From assembly GCA_029204225.1 (NCBI GenBank), contig CM055095.1:12123506-12187505 (forward strand): a stretch of DNA of 64,000 bases, read 5' to 3'. The notes under the pieces are model-generated. The model did no database searches, had not been told where the DNA came from, and saw only the letters and a program-made list of their open reading frames with translations. This DNA is from Diphasiastrum complanatum. Taxonomy: Eukaryota; Streptophyta; Lycopodiopsida; Lycopodiales; Lycopodiaceae. Positions within the stretch are counted from its first letter, which is position 1. Each line of letters opens with the position of its first letter. Below are positions 1 to 11,128 of the stretch, piece after piece. The translations under genes and the position numbers were made by a program.

Positions 1-370
1 TGGAGATTCAGGTATATCCATGACCACAAAAGTAATCACATACTTCATGCCTGCTATCTTTACGGGAATATCAGCAACTACACCATTTGGTTTCACATAG
101 AATTGATCTGCTAGCTTGATGACAAATTTGGCTGGCTTCAATCCTTGTAAATCCCATTTTTTGTACAAAGTAGTGGAGATCAGATTGACACCCGATCCTC
201 CATCTACCACTGTTGCCTCTTCCTCGTATCTCTTGTGTTTGATTGACAAAGTGATGTTGTGTTCCTCACTTTCCCATGCTACTCCGATGTGGAGGACGTT
301 ACTTGTTTCATCATAGCTCGCACAAGATATGGGCTCAGGTGCTACTGGCTCCTCATCCGCTTTGGCTCAT
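1..370 (-). pseudogene. Ty3/gypsy retropepsin fragment, cut by window edge
   Basis: Read on the minus strand, this stretch is one open frame running off the window start. It contains the VDGGSGVNLIS block, the form the aspartic-protease active site takes in many plant Ty3/gypsy polyproteins (DGGSG in place of the usual DTGA). Hydrophobic strands typical of retropepsins follow, such as ADIPVKIAGMKYVITFVVMD. In the parent element this enzyme would cleave Gag-Pol. No LTR or reverse transcriptase is visible here because the polyprotein would continue outside the window. The family assignment rests on motif recognition only. Confidence 0.7.
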
Positions 371-841
371 TCTGCTAAAAGGCTTTTCGCTTGTGGTGCA
401 ATCCGCAGTAGTTTTCCGAGTGATAAACTAACATGGCTTGACAACACGAGTGTGAGCCTCTTAGTGTGTGGTTCCTCAGGCTCCACCATGTGAAAAGGTG
501 GTTCATGTTGGTGCAACCGATCATTCTGATCAGTGCACAGTGGTGAGCGAGTTTAGTTGCATGTTGATCAGCACTATGACTTGCATGTTTCAATTAATGT
601 GAGTGCTTTCAAGAGTGAACCAACTCGTGCATCTTCTGACAGACAAGATAAACTATACTAGTAAATCAATCTTACAGCTTGGCTGCACATTTTTACTGAG
701 ATTCTGATTATCAAGAACCATCTGAAGAGTCTGGTAATAGACAGTAAGAAGCCAAATAACAAATGCGCCAAATTGTAATGAATCTAAGCATAGAATCGAT
801 ATATTGATCGAGGGAATCAATGAACAATACATTTGTTTCAT
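371..841. other. no recognisable gene
   Basis: The short frames on both strands here show no domain, codon structure or splice pattern that I recognise. It separates the gypsy protease fragment from a copia fragment. Confidence 0.4.
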
Positions 842-2210
842 ACATGTCTAAACGATCTCTAGCACTTGATCTCGACTATTTATCCGACAAAGTTGTCCTC
901 CCTGTCTGTCACAATTGCATCCTTGGAAAGTAGACTAGGATGCCCTTTAAATCGAGTCATAGGCATGCAGCAAAAGATTTGCTAGAAGGTGTTCATTCAG
1001 ATATATGTGGTCCAATACAACCTCTGTTGTTGCTAGATGCAAAATATTTTATTACCTTTATTGATGAATATTCAAGAAGAATAGCTTTTTATTTCATTAA
1101 GCAGAAACCAGAGGCTTTCAACAAGTTTCGACAATTTAAAGAGCATGCAGAAAATCAAACTAGTAAAAGAATTAAAGCACTGACAACGGGGGAGAATATA
1201 TCTCTACCGAATTCAAGGAGTATTGTCTTAGCAACGATATTGAGCAACAATACATTACCTCCTATTCGCCTCAGTTGAATGGTCTTGCTGAGAGAAAGAA
1301 CAAAACCTTAATCGAATCGAAAAAGTGCATGTTATCACATGCGACACTTCCAAAGTCTTGGGCTGAAGCAGTTTCAACTACAGTTTATAATCAGAATAGA
1401 TGTCCTACTAAAGGTCTCTCAGACAAAACACCATACGAAGTTTGGACAGGTTCCAAACCTTCTTTATCAAACTTACGAGTTTTTGGATGTATCGCTTATG
1501 CACAAATTCCATATGATCTCAGGAAGAAGCTCGACTTCCAGAGTATTGAGTCTATTTTCATCAGCTACACTACTTCAAATAAAGCTTATAAGCTGTATGA
1601 TCCTATCGAGTCGAAGATATTCACTAGCCGGAATGTCATCTTCATCGAAGATCAGTTTATTGACCTCAAAGGTGAAGGCAAAGCTCATATAGTCGAACTT
1701 ACAAACTTGTGTACTCCAAACGAACAACTTATCAACGACAAAGCTGAAGATGATGATGTTGCAGTTCAACAACTACAGCATGATGAAGATCGACCTCGAT
1801 CATCACCCAGAAGATCGACAAGAGTCAGCAGACTACCTAACATGTATATCGACGAGTCTGCAACTTACCTTGTTCAAGAGCCGACGACTGTCAAAGAGGC
1901 ACTCAACTTGATTCTGATCTCCGGAAAGAAGCTATGGATAAAGAGTATTCATCTCTTATCAAGAACTAGACTTGGACAATTGTTGAATTACCTGCCAGCA
2001 AAAATGTAGTTGATTGCAAATGGTTATTCAAAATCAAGTACAACGTAGATGGAAGTATTGATCGAAGAAAGGCTCGACTTGTAGGCAGAGGGTTCTCTCA
2101 GGTACAGAACGCCGACTACACTGAGACCTTTAGTCTAGTAGTTAAACATTCTTCTATTGGACTTCTGATAGACTTCTATTGTCTATTGTTCACAAAAAAT
2201 TTATAAGACT
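842..2210 (+). pseudogene. Ty1/copia pol fragment (integrase to start of reverse transcriptase)
   Basis: Frames in succession give the pre-integrase zinc finger tail (CHNCILGK, then a stop at 931), the integrase core start (HSDICGPIQP, FITFIDEYSRR), then after a frameshift near 1190 the second half of integrase (NGLAERKNKTLIES, KTPYEVWTG, FGCIAYAQIP). A linker follows, then the first reverse-transcriptase block (CKWLFKIKYN, KARLVGRGFSQ) to about 2180. Gag, protease, the RT active site, RNase H and both LTRs are absent. Two or more frame breaks and the stop make this a dead, truncated copy. The integrase tail resembles that of the element at 30.4-34.3 kb. Confidence 0.85.
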
Positions 2211-2514
2211 ATGTGGACATTGTCAAGCCTAGTCAATCTGGACCTTTGATTCGATGGATGGTGGAGATTCAGAGCTTAACCCTACTTCTAAAACCTTCCA
2301 AATTCATCTTAATACAGCTATAGATAGCTAAAAACTTTACCATTTTAGTAGTTGATGTACATACCTCATTTTAGCGAAGATATTGGAGGAGGAGATTGGT
2401 CTTTACATTGTGTAGAATTTCCTATATTGTCTTGCTTGTGTGAATGATGATTGTGACCTATTTTTTATGCATCATTATGAATGTTATGGCCTTTGATTTT
2501 TTATATTATTATAG

Positions 2515-2620
2515 GTACAAAACAGGTCATCATAATTGATCCACTTGAACAATTTCAAGATCTTTTGGATGCTTCTGGTTTCATAGTTAGAGATTGTGTT
2601 GACAATCTTAGCATAATTAG
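2515..2620 (+). other. exon-like segment of unknown origin
   Basis: A 106-base open stretch is preceded by a T-rich tract ending in tatag and followed by gtttgt, so it has exon-like borders. It reads TKQVIIIDPLEQFQDLL followed by DASGFIVRDCVDNLSIIR, which looks more protein-like than the flanks. I do not recognise the family and see no partner exon. It could be a gene scrap carried by a transposon or chance. Confidence 0.2.
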
Positions 2621-2899
2621 GTTTGTCCCTTTATGCATGAAACTTTCACATCCCACACATCCAAGTCTTGTTTTTTTTACAAAGTAGGTGTGATAAAAGG
2701 ATGAGTATCATGTACACAGAGTGGTCACTCTCCTCTTCTTCTTTATTCTAACAAACATTCTTAATTTGATTTGATTTCATTCTCTTTGCTTTTCATGTCA
2801 AAAAAATCAACGCGACACAAATTCCAACAAAATTATAAAAAACATAACATTTAAGAATTTATGCAACAAAATTTTCCAAAATTATTTTCAAAAGTTTCA

Positions 2900-3323
2900 T
2901 GGTAAATATATGTCGCTGTGGCGACATCCATAAACATCGCTACTTAAAAAAGAAGTCTCGAGATTTTATCTACCAAAAAATGCAGCATCATCTAGCGACA
3001 GTTAAATCTGAACATCGTGTAACATTTATGAAGCGTCACTACCAAAAAAAGAAGTCTCGAGTTTTTTCCATGTATAGTTTACACATCGTCACTCGGTGAT
3101 GTTAAAATACAACCAGCGCTAGAGCGTCACTACGTTAACTATCACCGAACGACGATTACTTATAGTCGTGCATTGATGCTCATTTATTATGTAGTGACGT
3201 TTATTGGGCGACGTTTGAAAAACTCATTTATTGTCGTTGTTATTGTTGTGGGGCGACGTTCAACTTAGTGAAAACAAACGTCGCAAGTTTTCGTTGCTAT
3301 GCACTCTTTTTGTAGTAGTGACG
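2900..3323. repeat. fold-back / CACTA-like terminal repeat region
   Basis: The right edge reads ctttttgtagtagtg at 3306-3320, whose complement CACTACTACAAAAAG looks like a plant CACTA-transposon end. An inward partner, CACTACCAAAAAAAG, starts at 3037. Short cgtcgc/gcgacg and cgtcac motifs recur in both orientations between about 2915 and 3290, as in CACTA subterminal repeats. A 17-base segment (aaaaaagaagtctcgag) occurs twice, near 2947 and 3045. No transposase is seen and a 3-bp target duplication is not convincing, so this is either a small non-autonomous element or one end of a decayed one. Confidence 0.4.
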
Positions 3324-4478
3324 ACTTCCCAAAGTCACACCTTTCTTTTCCTTGCTAGATAATGAGAAATAAGGGATAACATTGCATCTCTCCACATGGG
3401 TCTATGTACTCAACCTATGATTTCAAGTCCAAAGGCCCCAAATTATACAAGTTCCTTACCAAATCCATTATTTGCATGAGAAATACTCTTGATTGAAAAT
3501 AAGGGGAAAGGGTAAGGGAAAGTGTGCCTAGAGGAAACCCGTTGGTAACATAAAGTCGCACTCAACTCCAAGCCTTTACATATGTTGTACTAATGTGGCC
3601 ATCATTCATGGATGTCCACAAGAAACATTTGGTGGAATGTATAATTGGTTTGGAAGCAAAAGGTAAATGTGTTTTTGAAGGAGATTTCAAAATATAAAGA
3701 GAAAACGAACACTTGGCATTATTTGTCACCTTTTGCCATCATGCATAGCCCATTGCCACAATGCACGACTTAATGGGATCAATTGGACAATACATTACAA
3801 GCCATTATTTCCTGCAAGGTGCATACTAGCACACATTATCGAGCAATTGTAACATGTGGAGCCCACCAACACTCATAGAATATAATAGCTAGGGTTTATG
3901 GACTCTCTTCTTTCAACATTCCATCCATGAGTATTTTTTAGATTCCATTGTTGAGATAACTTAATTGCCACAATTTAGAATCAATCATGTTTATATGTAA
4001 AAATTAAGTACTACTATTATGTCCTAGAGATCATTGATATCATGTAGTTTAACTTGCCTTCCATCATTTATATATCTAGAGCATTCAAGATTTTGACATG
4101 TCTATTAAATCAACAATAAACAATACTACTAGTGGCAAGTGCCTAGCATCCATGGACCCAGATTACCTGTGATAATGGATCTAGGTTTTCAGGGGGGACT
4201 TGAAAATAGGACCAAAGAAACTTAGGATGCCAACTTACCAAGTGAGCCAACGCTTGGAAGATGATGGCTGGATTGTTTCATAAGATGATGATGGATGGAT
4301 TATATATGAAAATGGCCCGCCGACCAATGGAACATTGCGTCGCCACATAATTGCATTTAAAAGGATTTTGCAATACCTATGTATCACATACATTTGTTTT
4401 TAGAATGGACAAGAAGTTATGGGCCTATATTATGCAATATACTATAATCTAATACCAAAAAAGCCTGAAATTATGTGG
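3324..4478. other. AT-rich intergenic sequence upstream of PAP
   Basis: I see no coding region or mobile element here. The last few hundred bases would hold the promoter of the phosphatase gene. Confidence 0.5.
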
Positions 4479-4482
4479 AGTG

Positions 4483-4490
4483 TATATAAA
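4483..4490 (+). promoter_or_regulatory. TATA box of the purple acid phosphatase gene
   Basis: TATATAAA lies 80 bases before the chosen ATG, followed by a C/T-rich leader. The spacing suits transcription starting near 4515-4520. Confidence 0.6.
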
Positions 4491-4569
4491 GCCATTGCCT
4501 CCCTCCCTGCCTCCTCCTCCTACATTTAATACTTCCTTCCTTACACAAATCATCACCATCGCCTTCGAC

Positions 4570-7500
4570 ATGGCTCTTTTGTCCCTGCTGCCTTCTCTTC
4601 TAACTCTGCTCATCCTTTCCCCAATCGATTTACCATTATCGTCACTAACATTTGCGTCAGCATCGTCGTCATTCATCCCCACTACGCTTGATGGACCGTT
4701 CATCCCAGTCACGGTGCCTCTCGACAAACGTCTTCGGATCGACTCACAGGACCTCCCCAATGACGACCCTCGCCTGGCCAGAAAGGTTTCTGGGTATTTT
4801 CCGGAGCAGATCGGCATTGCACAGTCCGTCACTCCTCATGGCATGTGGGTGTCTTGGATCACAGGTACCCTTCATGAATTTAAGATAGCTCAAATCGTTA
4901 TAGTATCATATTCTTCTGATCAGATTGCTTTAATCCATTTGAATCTTGCTTTAATGTCCAACTAGGGTCTGATTTGTATTTTGCATCTAATTCGGTGCAT
5001 ATTTTTTGCTCTCTGATTCTTAGAAGTGATTATTCCAGATAGGTCAGATTTTATTAATATCCTCTTTCCCAGATCGGAATCCTGTCGTCCATTTGCTTCA
5101 ACTTCTAGGCATTTAGCTTGTATTTTTGCAGTTGGTTAGGCATGTATACTTTGCTTCCTTTATCTAGAAAATGATTAAACTTTCGTCCAATAAGAAGTGA
5201 TTGGTTAAGGACTTTCTTTACTCTCCATGAGCTCACGGGTTTGACGCCAATTTTCCAAACAACTGAGGACATAGCAGAGTAAATAAGAAACATACAAACG
5301 ATTACATACAAGAGCAAAAAAAAGGATCGAACATGAATCAATTTGCTATATAGAAAAAAATACAGAATGTAATTAATTCCTTGGCCGAGAATATTTGCTG
5401 ACTTTCTTTAGCTGTGCTACTATATTTTTGACTGTAATGGCAAATACATCAATTGGAATCACTAGTATCAAGATTATATGCTGTTGCTCCCCTGCTATTA
5501 GGAGGATCATTTGAAATGTTATATTGAGGAAGGGAAAATATGCGTTCTCAATGCAACTTGCAGGTGAGTATGGGATGGGTCGATCGAAGGAAAACCAAAT
5601 GGACTGCAATCAAGTGAACAGTATGGTCCATTATGGAACTTCGTACTTTGACCTGCATCACAAGGCAACAGGAAGGAGCTTGACTTACAGCCAAATATAT
5701 CCATATGCCAATGCAACCAATTATACGTCTGGCATTATCCATCATGTGCTGCTCACTGGTCAGGCTTTCTGACGTCATGAGTTCCTTCTTCAACGTGAAC
5801 GATTTCTATAATAGATCTGGGGCTTCCGCCTGTAAAACTCGTATTCTGAGCTTCAATGTCAGATATTAATGAACTTTCTCCAAGTCTCTTTTCCTATTTT
5901 TTCCAATACAAGCTATAACAGTTTGTAACCTTTCAGGGCTAAAGCCATCTACGAGATACTATTACAGATGCGGAGATCCTTATATTGATGCTATGAGCAA
6001 GATTTACAGATTCAAAACCCTTCCTGCAATTGGACCCGACAGCTTTCCTAAACGCATAGCGTTCCTTGGAGATCCTGGCCTCACTTACAATACAACCTCA
6101 ACTTTAAAGCACTTGAAGAAGAACAACCCAGACCTTAACATATTTGTGGGCGATATGAGCTACGCAAACCTCTACGTCACCAACGGCACGGGATCAGCAT
6201 GCTATTCATGTCAATTTCATACACCTATACAAGAAAGTTATCAGCCTCGCTGGGACTTTTGGGGAAGGTAATGCTTCAAAAACTTTCACCTTCAGAGTGA
6301 TCGACAGCTTTAAACATTTTTTATCGGTAGAGATGATTAGAAGCTATGGTTATTGGTAAAGAAGCTGGAATTTCGGATTGTGAGCTACTAACGTTTCTTC
6401 GGATCTTGCAGTCTACATTTTTAAATGACGCTCTAACGTGTTTATCTGCCTTGACTTCCCTGAAGGTATCTGGAACCCATCAGGTCGGAGATTCCTACCA
6501 TGGTTATTGAAGGAAATCATGAATACGAAAAACAGATTCATAATCAAACATTCGTCGCTTATAAGGCCCGATTTGCTGTCCCTGCAGCAGAAAGTGGGTC
6601 TTACACTAAAATGTATTACTCCTTCAATGCTGGTGGCGTGCATTTTGTAATGCTTGGAGGCTATGTCGATTATAGCCGCACAGGTATGAAACCTGTCACC
6701 TGACCGAGATTTTGGGCAGATTGAGAATATAAAAATTCAAAATTTTATGTTCAAATTCCGACATTTGCCCTTATGAAAGCACCCCACTAAAGGTATAAAA
6801 TGCTCAAGGGCATATCATATATTATTTCCTGTCTATTACTCCAGTGATGTCTGTATTTCAAATATCTCCAAGTTACAAGGCGTTAGACATTCGACAACAG
6901 AACGCTGTAGATCCATGGGCTGTGTCGCGGGGCTTACAACTATGTTGGACGTGACAGGTGATCAATATGCTTGGCTGAAGAAAGATTTGGCCGAGGTTGA
7001 TCGAAGTTTGACGCCTTGGCTGATTGCCGTATTCCACCCACCTTGGTACAATAGCTATGCATTCCATTATCGCGAAGTCGAGTGCATGAGACAGTCTATG
7101 GAAGAATTACTTTACAAATACGGAGTTGATGCTGTATTTACCGGACATGTGAGTGTTTCGAACTTCGCCCCGGAATGATTGATGTTCTGCTTATGTATGT
7201 AGTTATGGCAAGCTAGATCTAATTTATGAAGAAGACCAGAAGCTACTCTTTCAGTTGGCTGTATGATTTCATTCTTCAATCTGCAATGCAATTGCAAAAT
7301 TCCATAATCATACTTCATACGGTGGCTTGTAAAGGTAAATTAGTCTGGTTTTAGTTTATTATATGCCTGCATGCTGAATGATGTGCTGCAGGTACATGCG
7401 TATGAGCGGTCAAATAGGGTGTATAATTACGAATACGATCCATGCGGACCTGTACACATAACCATAGGAGATGGTGGTAACAGGGAAGCCATGGCAATCC

Positions 7501-8909
7501 AGCATGCCGATGAGCCGGGAGCATGTCCAGAACCCGCCTCCACCCCTGACTTCAAGTACCTTCCCTACAAATTCTGTGGCTTCAACTTCACAACAGGACC
7601 TGCAGCTGCCAAATTTTGTTGGGACAGGCAGCCAGACTGGAGTGCCTTCCGCGAGAGCAGCTTTGGGCACGGCATTCTTGAGGTATTACTTATCACGCAC
7701 CACACAAGTCTCACTCGCTCTCTCCAAAATCCACTCTAGCTTTTAGCTAACCAAACTTTAATGGGCAAAATTAGGTGGCCTTTGTTTCGCAATAACCCCA
7801 AGGAAGGGACTTTTCGCAATATAATTTTGTTTTTTGCTTTTTATGTTTGCTATGTTTTTGTTTTCCAAGCACCTTGCGGGCAAAAGGTGAGTGTTAACAA
7901 AGGTTTATATTTTTACGGGCACCTTCCAACAGCTAGAAGGTGCATGCAAAATAATTTTGCCATAAATTTTGCTATGGGAGCCATCACCGTTTGCTTTGTT
8001 AAAGTTTAAAATGATAATTAAAGAGGTGCTCTAAGGTTCATAAAGCCCTATGTGAGGCTTTATTGCGTAAAGCCAAATCGTCTTGTGTTATGTTTTCTTT
8101 GTGCCCTTGCCCATGCCAAATCGCTTCAATTAAATGTAGAAAGGTTTGTGGATAGTTTTTGCGAATGTTCGAGGAGCTCATGTCATGTTTGGGCATTTTT
8201 TGTCATCTAGTCATTCTTGGACAAAAAAACCACTCTAAATCATAACAATCTTTTAGACTCTCCCTCGTTCATGCATCATAGCCTTTTTAGTTGATTTTTT
8301 GTCATCTTGCTCTCAAAAAATTAATTCGAACATCTTAGAGGCCAATTATTGAAATTGGCATTTAAGTTCTAAATGTATTATAGGTTTTTAACACAAAGTC
8401 TTATGAGCACTATGAATCACCATGTAAATGGAGTCAAGTTAATGCTTGTGTCATCATGAGGAGCTTGGGGATGTAACCTCCCAATGTTGACAAGAGCATT
8501 ATGAAGCTTATGACATAACATTCCTATAACTCATCACACAAACAAAAGTAATTCAAGCTACACCTACCTTGTGGAGATGGTTGAGTGTCATTGATTTCGC
8601 ACAAACAACAAAAGAATCGTTTCTACTACACATTTTAGTCAAGCAAGATGAATTTCAATGTATTGCTATTTTGAGATCATCGAGAATATATTATTAGATA
8701 GGCTCATTAGCGGGCTGATTAAATCCTACCTAATATATGCATTATGCAACTAACTAAGTTTCCATTGTTTGTAGATCAAGAATGCAACCCATGCTCTTTG
8801 GACTTGGTACAGAAATCAAGAAGCCTATGGATCTGGACACATTGGAGACAACATTTTTCTGGTAAGACAACCTGGAATCTGCCACAATCAGCATCATGAC
8901 ATCCAATAA
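4570..8909 (+). CDS. purple acid phosphatase, PAP15/phytase-like, 7 exons
   Basis: Metallophosphoesterase that releases phosphate from organic phosphomonoesters; PAP15-type members can act on phytate. Exons with GT-AG borders: 4570-4864, 5564-5758, 5937-6267, 6466-6683, 6958-7148, 7392-7682, 8775-8909, giving 551 residues with stop TAA. Residues 1 to about 30 are a hydrophobic signal peptide, so the protein is probably secreted or vacuolar. The N-terminal fibronectin-like domain is followed by the catalytic domain. All seven metal ligands can be placed: D209 (GDPG), D236 and Y239 (GDMSY), N291 (GNHE), H373 (FHPPWY), H410 and H412 (GHVHAYER). The C-terminal FCWDRQPDWSAFRESSFGHG block is typical of this plant group. 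The longer upstream frame from 4480 starts with GTG and is ignored. The last intron is the longest (1092 bases). No frame break was found, so the gene appears intact. Confidence 0.93.
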
Positions 8910-10690
8910 GAACATAAGCATTAGTAGACTCTTTTGAAGCTGGTCATCTCATTGAGCTTCCCTAATCTTCTACAATCTAGCATTAAACTCTTAGGCCTTA
9001 ATTGAGTATGTTGTTTACAATGTCTTGGGTCAAAATCATATTGATATTATCTCAAGAGGATTTTGACACTTTTAATATTTTCATCACAACTTCTATCAAT
9101 ATTACATGATAAAATACATAAAATATCAAACAAAAAGTTACAATGTGACTTTCACCATGTTTCTTAGTTTCATATATTTGTAAAACAATAGCATACACAT
9201 GTTGAATAATTCATATGAGTGAGTGCTTGCTTGACTTCACTATATTGCATTTCACTTGAATGCAACACAATATACCATCTATGAGTCTCCATTGTCATCT
9301 TGCATTGAATATTTTCACGGTGTTAGAAATGCAAGAGTGAATGGATGCCAAACCAAAGCTTTCTCAGCTCTCTTTCATGATCAAGGTTTGAAATTAAGTG
9401 GCTTAAAAATTCTCCATAAACATTGCAAAACAATCTTAATCCTACAATGTAAACAAATTGCCAACTTTCCAACAATGGGATTCTACATCTTAAGCCTTGC
9501 ATAATCAGCAATATCATTAAGCACTTAAATAATGTTCAAGATCACTTTCAAACCTATAACATAATCATATGTAAAAACAATAAACACCATTTCATCTCCA
9601 AGAGCCAAAGGATGCAAAACAATCAAAAAGTATCATTAAAAATTGGCAATTTCAACTCAATGACATGATTTTTCTCTAACATGAGAGACAAGAGGTAAGA
9701 TATGGATGCACTCCCTTGTTGCACCTTGTTCCTCAAGTCTTTAAAAGGTTGCAAAAACATGTCACTCTTTCTTTGAAGAACAAACTCCTCCTCGAGTTCT
9801 TTCCTGATGTGTCCTTGTCCTTATTTGTCAAGCTCCTTCTTGTGTTTGTAAAGCCCTTTAAGATTAGCTTCATGATCTTTCATAACAACATCATGGCCTT
9901 TGTTCATCACAGGATTTTGAGATTTTCATTACTAAAAGTACTGCTTTTCAATATGGAGCCTTCACAAAAACATTGAACTCGTCAATGGAATCAATCATTG
10001 ATATTCTTGTGACCAAAAGAAATGTCCACAATATTCATCTACCAAGGATGCAAATAGAATAGATCCATCAAAGTCTTTTGTGCTAGCAAGGTAAAAAATC
10101 GAGTGGATAGGATGAACAAATAGTGATGATCTTGTAGCAATGCTTATGAATAAAATCTTGTGAACTCTTTCAAAGACACATATATCATCAACCTTCCACT
10201 TGTTATCAATGGTATTGGCACCTCAAAACCAAGGTCTCTTTTGTACCAAGCTTTTCCATGAACTTGAGATTTGAGTGCTCCAATCCCTCCTTTTGAGAGA
10301 TTTCTCATGTGGCTTACATCATGATTAGCTGTCACACAAATATCAAGTTTCAAAAGCCTATCATCTCTAACAATCACTTTCCATTCCTTTGTGGTCAAAG
10401 CAAGTCTTGCAATCAAGTCTGATGTCACATCCATTGTCAATCAATTGACTTACACTTCACAAGTTTCTAGATAATAAAGGAAGCTACAAAACATCTTGAC
10501 GCATTTTCTTCCTAGCTCAAGCCAAATGTAATTTTTTCCTAACCCCTCAATCTCAAATTTCTCACCGTTTTTAACAAGAATAAACTTTCTCGAACTTGAC
10601 TCTCATAAGAGTGAAGAGAAAAATTTTCTTTCTTTTCTCATATGGGAGCTAGCCCCATTATCGTTCCACTAAGGATTCTCCTCTAGAAAA
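8910..10690. other. non-coding or decayed sequence downstream of PAP
   Basis: This holds the PAP 3' untranslated region, then AT-rich sequence. On the minus strand between about 9680 and 10440 there are short lysine/glutamate-rich reading frames (for example KDHEANLKGLYKHKKELDK near 9830-9890) that look like a decayed coding region, but I cannot name a family. Confidence 0.35.
10144..10440 (-). CDS. hypothetical short ORF, possibly a remnant
   Basis: A 98-codon frame (first ATG at 10434) reads MDVTSDLIARLALTTKEW and later GKAWYKRDLGFEVPIPL. I recognise no domain. Further open but interrupted frames continue downstream on the same strand to about 9680, so it may be part of a longer dead gene or mobile-element protein. 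There is no splice or promoter evidence. Confidence 0.2.
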   Translation of the reverse strand: MTMDVTSDLIARLALTTKEWKVIVRDDRLLKLDICVTANHDVSHMRNLSKGGIGALKSQVHGKAWYKRDLGFEVPIPLITSGRLMIYVSLKEFTRFYS

Positions 10691-10702
10691 CTTGATAATC
10701 CA

Positions 10703-10849
10703 CATCAGCATGTTTCAACACATGCTGCGCGATACGTATCTAAATTTTTTGTCAGCACACCATCGACTAGTATGTGCACGACATCTATCTCGTCACATCA
10801 GCATGTTTCAACACATGTTGCACGACACGTGTCTAAATTTCTTGTCAGC
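10703..10849 (+). repeat. two direct repeats of 54 bases
   Basis: Copies at 10703-10756 and 10796-10849 begin catcagcatgtttcaacaca and end ttgtcagc, with only a few differences. The second copy and the bases after it contain CACGTG-type cores (acgtgtc). Confidence 0.7.
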
Positions 10850-10930
10850 CATACTGACACGTGTCCAGCAGAGGGTATGGCCCACATCTGGCCATGCATT
10901 GTCACGTTGCAACACGTGTCAATTGGGCCA

Positions 10931-10931
<1 letters not shown>

Positions 10932-10970
<39 letters not shown>

Positions 10971-11128
10971 TCCCTCGCTCCTGCCCTCGCTCCTCGCTCC
11001 TGCCCTCGCTCTCGTCTCTCTCTCTCTTTGCTTGCTCCTGGCCCACTCTCTCTGTCCCTCATGTCTCTCTCTTTGCTCGCTCTCTCCCTTGCTCCTGCCC
11101 TTGCTCTCTCCCTTGCTCCTGCCCTCCA
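10932..11128 (+). repeat. (CT)n microsatellite and C/T-rich low-complexity tract
   Basis: A pure CT run (about 10936-10968) grades into imperfect repeats of ctccctcgctcctgcc type up to about 11125. Open frames across it are SLSLSL or REREREG artefacts. Confidence 0.9.

Noticed and set aside
4480-4569. Longer PAP N terminus reading through from 4480
   Set aside because: It begins with GTG, overlaps the TATA box and lacks an ATG; the ATG at 4570 starts directly with a signal-peptide-like sequence.
9256-9976. Short plus-strand ORFs as small genes
   Set aside because: No domain, promoter or splice support; the minus strand here looks more like decayed coding sequence.
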